This document shows, piece by piece, positions 1 to 6,422 of a stretch of 8,213 nucleotides of DNA. Origin of the DNA: Lachnospiraceae bacterium (GTDB lineage Bacteria; Bacillota_A; Clostridia; Lachnospirales; Lachnospiraceae). The first letter of the stretch is position 1, and each line of letters opens with the position of its first letter. The stretch is taken from contig JAGDBR010000188.1 of NCBI GenBank assembly GCA_017958935.1, forward strand, positions 1-8,213. Reading direction: 5' to 3'. The notes below the pieces were generated by a model. That model made no database searches. It was not told where the DNA came from and worked only from the letters and a program-made list of their open reading frames with translations. The position numbers were made by a program, and so were the translations under genes.

Positions 1-522
1 CAAGAGCGTCACGGCGGCGGTCAGGACCGGCTGCTTCTCCACGCCTTTTTTCAGCAGCGGGAAGCACAGGTACAGCAGGATCAGACAGCCCAGGAACCAT
101 TCACCCGTCACATAGAAGTTCGGGATCACCTCCAGCAGGTACCCGTCCATCCCGATCGCCGACAGCACGATCGTCCATGCCGAGACCCCGGCGTAGCGTT
201 CCGGGAAAAACAGGAGCGTTCCCAGGAAACCGAGCACAAAGACGATATAGAACGGCAGCAGGAGCGCCTTGAAGTGCCGCTTCCAGAAAGATAAAGCGCT
301 TTCGTCCCGCGCCGACAGCATGAGGCTCGCGCCGGAGACCATGAAGAACAGGCTGACCGCGACTGCGACCGGATGGCACGCAAGACCGCTCTCATCCGTA
401 AAGAAGCGCGGCAGGACGACGCCCGCCGTCCGTTTCGAAAATTCGATGAAAAAGTGGTACACAAAGATCAGCAGCATCGCTGCCGTCCTCATGATATCCG
501 GATACAAAAGCCTCTTTTTCAT
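1..522 (-). CDS. Acyltransferase-3 family membrane protein, N-terminal part (cut by window edge)
   Basis: The first 174 residues of an integral membrane acyltransferase (PF01757 type) are visible; the frame runs off the left edge without a stop. The opening YPDIMRTAAMLLIFVYHFF, with Arg12 and His23, fits the conserved first helix of the family, where the His is thought to be catalytic. SLFFMVSGASLM (57-68), a basic stretch followed by LLLPFY (87-92), and EWFLGCLILLYLCFP (141-155) match later family signatures. At least four hydrophobic segments can be seen. The family moves acyl groups such as acetyl or succinyl onto membrane-exposed sugars or lipids; the donor and acceptor here are unknown. 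The ATG overlaps the stop of the upstream glycosyltransferase by four bases (ATGA) and has no strong Shine-Dalgarno, so translation is probably coupled. A role modifying the product of that glycosyltransferase is inference. Confidence 0.85.
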   Translation of the reverse strand, partial: MKKRLLYPDIMRTAAMLLIFVYHFFIEFSKRTAGVVLPRFFTDESGLACHPVAVAVSLFFMVSGASLMLSARDESALSFWKRHFKALLLPFYIVFVLGFLGTLLFFPERYAGVSAWTIVLSAIGMDGYLLEVIPNFYVTGEWFLGCLILLYLCFPLLKKGVEKQPVLTAAVTLL

Positions 523-1784
523 CGGTAATCTGTGTAATCGTTGGTTCCGAAGGCCCCGAACACGTCGAACATGTCGCCGCTCATCTTCAGGAACTCGTCC
601 GTCATCCGCTTATGGCCCGGATACTTGCCGGACTTGTAATTGTCGATGACGATCTCGTAACGGTCGTACGCCTTGTCCACCGCGTCGTCCCAGGAAATGT
701 ACAGATCGTCCGCCACGTTCCCGCGCACATACGGCAGCATCCCGGGACGCTCGAAGATCCGCGTCAGCATGATCGCCATGGACGCGGCGCTCTCTTCGAT
801 CAGGAATCCGTTCTTCTCCTGCGTCACGCCTTCCGCCGCGCAGCTGCCCGCGATCAGCACCGACGGGCAGGAGCACGCCGCCGCTTCGCGGACGACCAGC
901 CCGTTCGTGTCGAACGTGGACGGGAACAGGAACAGGTCCGCCCTGCAGTACCAGGCGCGGAGCGCCTCGCGGTCGTAGACCGGCCCGAGGAACAGGACCT
1001 TGTCGTCCAGGCGGAGCACGCTCGCGTACTTTTTGATGTCTTCCTGCTCTTCGCCTTTCCCGATGAAGATCATGCGGAAGTCATAGCCGGCGCCCTTGAT
1101 CGCGGATAGCGCGTCCAGGATGATCCGGATGCCCTTGTACCAGAACAGGCGGCCGACGAACAGGAAGACCGGCACGTTCTCCGGCAGCGGGACGTTCGCC
1201 GTCAGCGCGCGGATCCGGTCCTCGGGAAGCCTTCCCTTCGGAATGTCCACGCCGTTCTCCATGACGACATAATCGCCCTCATAGCCGATCGATCTCAGGT
1301 TCTCGCCCGCGCCCTCGCTGACCGTCCAGACTTCGTCGCAGGCATTGATATTGTCGACGAGCGTCTTCAGGATGCCGTCCTGGATGACGCGCATCTTGAT
1401 GATCCGCTCGATGTCGATGTCGAATTTCGTGTGGTAGGTCATGATCAGCGGGATATCCATCGGCCGCGCGGCCGCGCGCCCCAGCACTGTCGACACGAAG
1501 GGACAGTGGCTGTGCAGGATGTCCGGCCGGAATTCCTTCAGCCGCTTCTGCGTCGCCGGCGAATACGGAATGCCGGCAATGTAACCCGCGAGCTTCCGGA
1601 TGTCGATGCCGGGATACCGCACGATCTGGTACGGAAAACCCGAATCGTCCGCGTCCGGGTGCTCGGGCGTGACGACGACGGCGCGTTCGCCGCGCTTCGT
1701 CAGGATGTCCGCATAATTGACAACGGTGTTCGCCACGCCGTCGATGATCGGCGGGAACGAATCGTTCAGCAGCGCAATATTCAT
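519..1784 (-). CDS. Family 4 glycosyltransferase (GT-B fold), possibly a glycolipid synthase
   Basis: This 421-residue cytoplasmic or membrane-associated retaining glycosyltransferase probably uses a nucleotide sugar. The N-terminal Rossmann domain starts MNIALLNDSFPPIIDGVAN, with the glycine loop near residue 16, and carries LHSHCPF (90-96) and YHTKFD (117-122). The C-terminal domain has NGVD (177-180), FVGRL followed by Lys217, and the sugar-nucleotide signature at 288-302, where the usual E-x7-E appears as Asp292-x7-Glu300. The N-terminal motifs and the FDTNGLVVREAA form resemble enzymes that glycosylate diacylglycerol or phosphatidylinositol, but the acceptor cannot be read from sequence. 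I chose the ATG at 1784 because GAAAGG lies a suitable distance upstream and the family begins at MNIALL. A longer in-frame ATG at 1829 lacks a ribosome site. The gene follows the small membrane gene after 72 bases and overlaps the acyltransferase by four. Confidence 0.9.
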   Translation of the reverse strand: MNIALLNDSFPPIIDGVANTVVNYADILTKRGERAVVVTPEHPDADDSGFPYQIVRYPGIDIRKLAGYIAGIPYSPATQKRLKEFRPDILHSHCPFVSTVLGRAAARPMDIPLIMTYHTKFDIDIERIIKMRVIQDGILKTLVDNINACDEVWTVSEGAGENLRSIGYEGDYVVMENGVDIPKGRLPEDRIRALTANVPLPENVPVFLFVGRLFWYKGIRIILDALSAIKGAGYDFRMIFIGKGEEQEDIKKYASVLRLDDKVLFLGPVYDREALRAWYCRADLFLFPSTFDTNGLVVREAAACSCPSVLIAGSCAAEGVTQEKNGFLIEESAASMAIMLTRIFERPGMLPYVRGNVADDLYISWDDAVDKAYDRYEIVIDNYKSGKYPGHKRMTDEFLKMSGDMFDVFGAFGTNDYTDYR

Positions 1785-1856
1785 GATAAAACCTTTCTTC
1801 ACGCGTTCACGGTGCCCCGGGACGCGCATTCTGCTCTTTGCTGCCCGTTGAGAACG

Positions 1857-2042
1857 TCACTTCTTCCTCTTTTTCCTGTCCAGCACGATCAGGATCACGG
1901 CCGTCACGATGCTGATGACCAGGACCGCAAGCCCGGCGATGACGAGCCATTCGATCGGGATGCCGAGAAAGCCCGGGGCGACCAGGTCGCCGAGGACCGG
2001 ACCGAAAACGCGGCCCGGAAGAAAAGCAGTCAGACTATGCAT
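1857..2042 (-). CDS. Small single-span membrane protein, 61 residues
   Basis: I do not recognise this protein. It has a 30-residue N-terminal part rich in Gly, Pro and hydrophobic residues (GRVFGPVLGDLVAPGFLGIP at 10-29), one transmembrane helix at about 32-54 (WLVIAGLAVLVISIVTAVILIV), and a strongly basic end (DRKKRKK). By the positive-inside rule the C-terminus should be cytoplasmic. That it is a real gene is supported by a perfect AGGAGG at 2055-2050, seven bases before this ATG. A second ATG directly upstream at 2045 is only four bases from the AGGAGG, so I prefer 2042. The gene sits between a multi-spanning membrane protein and a glycosyltransferase on the same strand, and a strong hairpin precedes its ribosome site. 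A role as a small partner or regulator of a neighbouring membrane protein is possible but not shown. Confidence 0.72.
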   Translation of the reverse strand: MHSLTAFLPGRVFGPVLGDLVAPGFLGIPIEWLVIAGLAVLVISIVTAVILIVLDRKKRKK

Positions 2043-2060
2043 CATAAAACCTCCTTGGAC

Positions 2061-2092
2061 ACGGGAGCGGCTGCCGGAAGGCAGCGTCCCGT
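2061..2092 (-). repeat. Intercistronic inverted repeat (RNA hairpin)
   Basis: Read on the minus strand, ACGGGA pairs with TCCCGT at the ends, and GCTGCC pairs with GGCAGC around a TTCC loop. One base on one side and three on the other form an internal loop. The hairpin lies in the 65-base gap after the stop of the 117-residue membrane gene and ends five bases before the AGGAGG of the 61-residue gene. No T-run follows on either strand, so it does not look like an ordinary intrinsic terminator. It could stabilise the upstream mRNA, mark a processing site or influence ribosome loading. The pairing is seen directly; the function is inference. Confidence 0.6.
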
Positions 2093-2110
2093 TCTGATCT
2101 TTTCAGCGTC

Positions 2111-2464
2111 TTACGACAGCAGATTCAGGATGAGGCCCGCCCCGTAGGAGCAGGCGTTCAGGATCAGCGACAGCAGGAACGGCTTCACGGCCGCCCGCAG
2201 GTCTTCCCGGAAGCGGCTGTAGATGAAGCCCTCGGCAAGGACCGCGGCGGCTTCGACCCCCAGCTGGAACAGGTAATAGCCCCGGCCGGGCGAAAGCCCC
2301 GACGCCATGCACAGGAAGACCGCGACGGGATTCGTCAGGACGTTCGCGAGCAGGACGATCAAAAGCCCCCGCTTCGACCGGACCCGGAACGCGAACGCCA
2401 GCATAAGTTCGATCACGAGCGTGAGTCCCAGCGAGACCGCGAAGATTTTCAGGATCTCCGTCAT
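2111..2464 (-). CDS. Multi-spanning membrane protein of unknown function, 117 residues
   Basis: This small integral membrane protein has about four hydrophobic segments (roughly 5-25, 33-53, 63-80 and 95-115). A membrane glutamate lies in LVIELMLAF (16-24), a basic loop RVRSKR (27-32) follows, then ANVLTNP (40-46) and a second intramembrane Glu in VEAAAVLAEGF (70-80). The spaced glutamates and the NxLTNP sequence suggest a defined family, but I cannot name it or assign a reaction. I chose the ATG at 2464 because it overlaps the stop of the upstream permease as ATGA and has GGGAGAAGGG just before it. An ATG 33 bases further upstream would lie inside the permease and add a non-hydrophobic extension. 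The coupling to the permease suggests the two are made in similar amounts and may work together, which is inference. Confidence 0.75.
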   Translation of the reverse strand: MTEILKIFAVSLGLTLVIELMLAFAFRVRSKRGLLIVLLANVLTNPVAVFLCMASGLSPGRGYYLFQLGVEAAAVLAEGFIYSRFREDLRAAVKPFLLSLILNACSYGAGLILNLLS

Positions 2465-3579
2465 CCCTTCTCCCTCCGCAAAAGCAGGACCGCACAAAGC
2501 AGAAGGACCAGCGACGCCAGGCTGATCAGCGGTCCGAGCATCTGACCCGGCAGCACGGGCGAAAGGCCCGCAAAGCCCGGGACGATGCCCATGAACAGCG
2601 CCGCCGTCAGCAGGCCGAAGGAGAAACCTTCAAGCCCGCGGAACCGGTCCGCGATCATATAGAGCGTGACCGGCATCGTCATGTTGAACAGGAACAGAGC
2701 AGCGACGCCGGCCGCCGGTTCGTACGAGAAGAAATAGCACAGGGCCGCCGGGATCAGCGAGGCCGTCATGACTTTCGCGATGCCGAAACGCGCCGTGAAC
2801 ATGCCGCCGGCCATCTTGCCGAGCACGACGGCCAGCGTACAGACGAAGCCGTCCCGGAAGCCGGACCGCCAGGAGAACTGCACCGCGATCCCCGCATAGG
2901 AACGCAGCATAACGACGATGAAGCACAGCGCTGCCGCGATGACCGCGGCCGCTGTCCCCTTCCGCATACCGGGCACCTGTATGACGGCCGGTGCTTCTTC
3001 GGGTCTCGTGTGACCGGATCCGGTCACGCGCTCCGGCGTTTCTCCGGGCTCCCCGCTTCCGGAAGCCTCCCGCTTCCAAAGCAGCGTCCCGAAGACCAGG
3101 AACAGCGTAAGATAAACGGCCGCAGCAGCCAGTGCGATAAGGACCGCCGGCCGCGCGGCGAGCTCCCTGCCGAAAAATGTCCCGAGGAAAAGGCCCATCG
3201 CGCCGGGTGCGACGAAGATACCGAGCGCGGCGCCGCGAAGATCCTTCTTCCGGTCTTCACCGATCGTTCCGATGCCGCCGCCGACGTGGAACAGTGCGTT
3301 ACCGAGGCCTAAAACGGCCGGATGAATGAACATGCCCGCGACCGTCAGCAGTGCGCCGCATACAGCACAGCAAAACGGCAGCCGCTCTTCCCTGCCCGGC
3401 AGCCGCTCCTTCAGGCGGTCCATCAGGGCGCCGAACGGCAGCTGCAGCACGAACGCGCAGAAATCATAGATCAGGACGTACAGGAGCCACTTCGCGTTTC
3501 CGCTGAAGCGGGAATACAGCGCGAAGCCGCACAGGCCGTCCGTCAGAAAATGCAATACGGCGTAAAATGTGGTCTGCAT
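2461..3579 (-). CDS. Major-facilitator-like permease
   Basis: This 372-residue membrane protein has about twelve hydrophobic segments in two halves, joined by a hydrophilic loop at about 168-208. That layout and length fit a compact major facilitator superfamily transporter. The N-terminus YAVLHFLTDGLCGFALYS (6-23) places His10 and Asp14 in the first helix. A short charged loop MDRLKERLPGREERL follows the second helix, where MFS proteins carry the GxxxDR-type motif, here GALMDR (50-55). GNALFHVGGG (93-102) resembles drug-exporter members of the fosmidomycin-resistance type. Substrate and direction of transport cannot be told. The start six bases after the proC stop is preceded by AAAGGA at short spacing; the next internal Met would delete the first helix. 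The stop overlaps the next gene as ATGA. The central loop contains an 18-base DNA palindrome. Confidence 0.82.
   Translation of the reverse strand: MQTTFYAVLHFLTDGLCGFALYSRFSGNAKWLLYVLIYDFCAFVLQLPFGALMDRLKERLPGREERLPFCCAVCGALLTVAGMFIHPAVLGLGNALFHVGGGIGTIGEDRKKDLRGAALGIFVAPGAMGLFLGTFFGRELAARPAVLIALAAAAVYLTLFLVFGTLLWKREASGSGEPGETPERVTGSGHTRPEEAPAVIQVPGMRKGTAAAVIAAALCFIVVMLRSYAGIAVQFSWRSGFRDGFVCTLAVVLGKMAGGMFTARFGIAKVMTASLIPAALCYFFSYEPAAGVAALFLFNMTMPVTLYMIADRFRGLEGFSFGLLTAALFMGIVPGFAGLSPVLPGQMLGPLISLASLVLLLCAVLLLRREKG
3010..3027. repeat. Perfect 18-base palindrome inside the permease gene
   Basis: GTGACCGGATCCGGTCAC reads the same on both strands. After one mismatched pair the symmetry continues for two more base pairs on each side. 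It lies in codons for the hydrophilic loop between the two permease halves (VTGSGH, about 185-190). It could form a seven-pair RNA hairpin with a GATC loop or be a dimeric-protein binding site. It could equally be a chance result of GC-rich codon choice in a loosely constrained loop. Confidence 0.4.
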
Positions 3580-3585
3580 GATCCT

Positions 3586-4383
3586 TTACAGTTCTTTCGC
3601 CCGGTTGTACGCGCGGACGACGGCTTCCTCCGTATCGGAGAAGAAGCTGCCCTCCTCCAGCGCGGACAGGCCCGCCAGCGTCGTCCCGTGCGGGCTGCAG
3701 ACGGCCTTCCTGAGCGCCGCCGGATCCACGCCGGTCTCCGACAGCAGGACGGCCGTGCCCTTGACGGTCTGGACCGCCAGCGCCGTGGCCTCTTCTTTCG
3801 TGAAGCCGACGCGCTCTCCGCCCTTCACGAGGGCTTCGATGAAATAGCAGATGTAGCCGGGGCCGCTGCCCGAAAGGCCCGTCCCCGCATCGATCATTTC
3901 CTCCGGCACTTCCAGCAGCCTTCCGGCATGCGAAAGCAGCGACCGGTATACTTCTTTTTCTTCGTCCGTCGCGCCTTCCGCGCACCAGACGATCATGCCT
4001 TCACCGACCGATGCCGGCAGATTCGGCATGAGGCGGATGACCGGCACGTCTTCCCGGCCCGCGAACGCGCGGATCCTGGATACCGGCACGCCGGCCGCCA
4101 TCGTCACGAGCACGAACCGGTCGGTCCGCGCCTGCAGCACCGGCCGGATCTCGGCGAACAGTTCTTCCATGCCCTGCGGCTTGACGCCGAGGAAGATCTG
4201 CCGGCAGGTCCCGGCAATGTCCGCCGCCTCCGACGCTGCAGCGCCGGTTCCGTCCGCAAGCGTCCGGACTTTCTGTGCGTCCCGGTCGGCGATCATGAGC
4301 CGCTCCGGCGCAACGGACTTCGCGGCCGCGCGGATCAGCGCGCCGCCCATGTTCCCGCATCCGATGAAACCGTACTTATCCAT
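3586..4383 (-). CDS. proC: Pyrroline-5-carboxylate reductase
   Basis: This enzyme performs the last step of proline synthesis, reducing 1-pyrroline-5-carboxylate to L-proline with NAD(P)H in the cytoplasm. It has 265 residues, the usual family length. The dinucleotide-binding loop GCGNMG is at 8-13, VKPQ at 67-70, the RLMPN signature at 117-121, and the C-terminal substrate and dimer region has LSGSGPGY (170-177) and SPHGTTLAGL (230-239). In that last motif the position after SP is often Gly but varies, and here it is His. The ATG follows the proA stop after two bases, with a GAGG ribosome site inside the end of proA, so the two are translated from one message. With proB and proA directly upstream, the complete glutamate-to-proline route is encoded here. 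The identification is secure. Confidence 0.97.
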   Translation of the reverse strand: MDKYGFIGCGNMGGALIRAAAKSVAPERLMIADRDAQKVRTLADGTGAAASEAADIAGTCRQIFLGVKPQGMEELFAEIRPVLQARTDRFVLVTMAAGVPVSRIRAFAGREDVPVIRLMPNLPASVGEGMIVWCAEGATDEEKEVYRSLLSHAGRLLEVPEEMIDAGTGLSGSGPGYICYFIEALVKGGERVGFTKEEATALAVQTVKGTAVLLSETGVDPAALRKAVCSPHGTTLAGLSALEEGSFFSDTEEAVVRAYNRAKEL

Positions 4384-4385
4384 GT

Positions 4386-5645
4386 CTATTTCCTCACCTG
4401 TCCGTTTCCGAGGACAACGTACTTGTAACTTGTCAGTTCCTGAAGGCCCATCGGGCCGCGCGCGTGCAGCTTCTGCGTCGAGATGCCCATCTCGCAGCCG
4501 AGGCCGAAGCAGCCGCCGTCCGTGAAGCGCGTCGACGCGTTGACGTAAACGGCCGCGCTGTCGACGTACGTCGTGAAATACGACGCCGCTTCCGTATCCT
4601 GCGTCAGGATCGCTTCGCTGTGATGCGTCGAGTGCGCGCCGATGTGCCGGACGGCTTCCCGGACGTCCGCCACGACCTTCACGGCCAGGACGTAATCCAG
4701 GAATTCCGTGTCGAAATCCGCCGGGAGGGCCGGCGTGCCCGGAATGATCCGCCGCGCCTTTTCGCAGAGCCTGAGCTCGACCGGCGGAAGTCCTCTCCGG
4801 ACCCGTTCCCCGACCAGCCTTTCTTCCAGCAGAGGAAGGAATTCCCCCGCGGCCGCTTCATGCACGAGCAGCGTTTCCGCAGCGTTGCAGACCGACGGCC
4901 GCTGCGTTTTCGCGTTGTCGACGATCGACAGGGCTTGTGCAAGGTCCGCGGTCCTGTCGACGAAGATGCTGCAGATCCCGGTGCCGGTCTCGATGACCGG
5001 GACGGACGCGTTGTCGACGCAGGCCTTGATGAGCCCGGCGCTGCCGCGTGGGATCAGAAGATCCACAAATCCGCGCGCCTTCATCAGCTCCAGGGCGCTC
5101 TCCCGCCCCGTGTCCTCCACGAGCCACACGAGGTCTTCCGGAAGGCCCACTGCCGCAAGCCCCTTCTTCAGCGCGCCGACGACTGCCGCCGCGGAGCGGT
5201 GGGCTTCCTTGCCCGAACGCAGCACGCAGACGTTGCCGGATTTGATGCAGAGCGCGGCCGCATCGCTCGTCACGTTCGGCCGGCTCTCGTAGATGATCGC
5301 GACGACCCCGAAGGGCACCGCGACCTTCTTCAGCAGCAGACCGTCCGCGGTCGTGCGCTCGTCCAGCACCCGTCCGACGGGATCCGGCAGGGCCGCGACG
5401 TCGCGGATGCCGTCCGCCATGCCGCGGATGCGCGCCTCGTTCAGCATCAGCCGGTCCAGCATCACCTCGCTGATCCGGCCCTTCGCGCTTTCGAGGTCCT
5501 TTTCATTTTCCGAAAGAATGTGCGCCGTGTCTTCCAGGATCGCGTCCGCCATGCATGAAAGCGCGCGGTCCTTCTGTTCTCCGGTCACGCCCGCGAACAG
5601 CGGGACGGCCTGTTTCGCCTGCTGCAAGATCTCTGTTGTCGTCAT
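4386..5645 (-). CDS. proA: Glutamate-5-semialdehyde dehydrogenase (gamma-glutamyl phosphate reductase)
   Basis: ProA reduces gamma-glutamyl phosphate, made by ProB, to glutamate-5-semialdehyde with NADPH; the product cyclises and is used by ProC. The protein has 419 residues, the standard length. The aldehyde-dehydrogenase fold is marked by [16 protein letters not shown] (118-133) and VLRSGKEA (141-148). The catalytic cysteine is Cys253 in [15 protein letters not shown]. The C-terminal block [10 protein letters not shown] (381-390) and [18 protein letters not shown] (392-409) is highly typical. In the [12 protein letters not shown] segment (219-230) a serine stands where many homologues have histidine (GNCH-type). 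The start is supported by AGAGG six bases upstream and lies 15 bases after the proB stop. The enzyme probably acts in a complex with ProB that channels the unstable acyl phosphate, as known for the pathway. Confidence 0.97.
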   Translation of the reverse strand: MTTTEILQQAKQAVPLFAGVTGEQKDRALSCMADAILEDTAHILSENEKDLESAKGRISEVMLDRLMLNEARIRGMADGIRDVAALPDPVGRVLDERTTADGLLLKKVAVPFGVVAIIYESRPNVTSDAAALCIKSGNVCVLRSGKEAHRSAAAVVGALKKGLAAVGLPEDLVWLVEDTGRESALELMKARGFVDLLIPRGSAGLIKACVDNASVPVIETGTGICSIFVDRTADLAQALSIVDNAKTQRPSVCNAAETLLVHEAAAGEFLPLLEERLVGERVRRGLPPVELRLCEKARRIIPGTPALPADFDTEFLDYVLAVKVVADVREAVRHIGAHSTHHSEAILTQDTEAASYFTTYVDSAAVYVNASTRFTDGGCFGLGCEMGISTQKLHARGPMGLQELTSYKYVVLGNGQVRK

Positions 5646-5660
5646 TCTGCGCCTCTTTCT

Positions 5661-6422
5661 TCAGGGGATGAACCGGGTGCCGGCCGCCTCGCCCGCAGCG
5701 ATCCCGTACAGGATGTCCGGATCGCCGCCGTTCGCGATGACCATGGAGACGCCTGCCTCCATGCATCGCGCCGCGGCCTCGAGTTTCGTCTTCATGCCGC
5801 CGGTGCCGACGCCGGAGACGGAACCGCCGCCGAGCGCCATCAGGCTTTCATCCAGCGTGCGGACCTCCTTGATCAGCTCGGCCGACGGATCCTTGTGCGG
5901 GTCCGCGGTGTACAGCCCGTCGATGTCGGACAGCAGGACCAGAAGGTCCGCGCCGACGTTCACCGCGACGACGGCTGCCAGCGTATCGTTGTCGCCGATC
6001 ACGATCTCTTCGGTCGCGACCGTATCGTTCTCGTTGATGACCGGGATCACGCTAAGCGACAGGAGCCGCTCCATCGTGCTCATGAAATTCTCCCGCCGGT
6101 CCTGATGACGGATGTCGGAGGCCGTCAGCAGGATCTGCGCGACCGTATGGTTGTATTCGGAAAAGAGCCGGTCGTACACGTACATGAGCTCGCACTGCCC
6201 GACCGCCGCCGCGGCCTGCTTCGTCGCCATGTCCTCCGGACGCCCGGACAGTCCCAGTTTCGACACGCCCATGCCGATCGCGCCGGAGGAGACCAGGATG
6301 ATCTCGTGCCCGGCGTTCTTCAGGTCGCTTAAGACCTTGCAGAGCTTCTCCGTCCTTTTGATGTTCAGCCTGCCGTTCTCATACGTCAGCGTCGACGTGC
6401 CGATCTTTACCGCTATTCTCAT
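5661..6422 (-). CDS. proB: Glutamate 5-kinase lacking the PUA domain
   Basis: ProB phosphorylates the side-chain carboxylate of glutamate with ATP, the first and normally proline-inhibited step of proline synthesis. The 253 residues cover only the amino-acid-kinase domain: VKIGTSTL (5-12), VSSGAIGMG (44-52), KQAAAAVGQ (68-76), VINENDTV (128-135), GDND (143-146), LLSDIDGLYTADP (163-175) and GTGGMKTKLEAA (206-217). The protein stops at GTRFIP, where longer enzymes of about 367 residues, such as that of E. coli, continue into a PUA domain. All the catalytic-domain motifs are present, so this is a naturally short form, not a broken gene. I chose the ATG at 6422 because GGAGG lies five bases upstream and the family begins at MRIAVKIG. 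A longer frame to 6497 would overlap the upstream gene and adds only a charged extension. The ATG overlaps the upstream stop as ATGA. Confidence 0.96.
   Translation of the reverse strand: MRIAVKIGTSTLTYENGRLNIKRTEKLCKVLSDLKNAGHEIILVSSGAIGMGVSKLGLSGRPEDMATKQAAAAVGQCELMYVYDRLFSEYNHTVAQILLTASDIRHQDRRENFMSTMERLLSLSVIPVINENDTVATEEIVIGDNDTLAAVVAVNVGADLLVLLSDIDGLYTADPHKDPSAELIKEVRTLDESLMALGGGSVSGVGTGGMKTKLEAAARCMEAGVSMVIANGGDPDILYGIAAGEAAGTRFIP

Noticed and set aside
1785..1829. Fifteen-codon N-terminal extension of the glycosyltransferase from an ATG at 1829
   Set aside because: No Shine-Dalgarno precedes it, the added residues are charged and unlike the family, and the ATG at 1784 has a good ribosome site.
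1785..1856. Possible terminator or short stem (CGCGT/ACGCG) between the small membrane gene and the glycosyltransferase
   Set aside because: The stem is only five pairs around a 15-base loop with no T-run, so it is too weak to call.
1431..2147. 238-codon plus-strand frame over the glycosyltransferase start and the small membrane gene
   Set aside because: It covers the opposite strand of two genes that have good ribosome sites, and its translation shows no protein-like features.
3322..4428. 368-codon open frame on the plus strand across proC and the permease
   Set aside because: It is antisense to two securely assigned genes, is very rich in Arg, Gln and Ala with no recognisable domain, and is explained by few stop codons in GC-rich DNA.
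4464..5558. 364-codon open frame on the plus strand opposite proA
   Set aside because: It lies entirely within proA on the opposite strand, is Arg/Asp-rich without domain or membrane pattern, and is a shadow of proA codon usage.
5293..6105. 270-codon plus-strand frame opposite proB and proA
   Set aside because: The translation is Ser/Arg-rich low complexity, typical of the antisense frame of a GC-rich gene.
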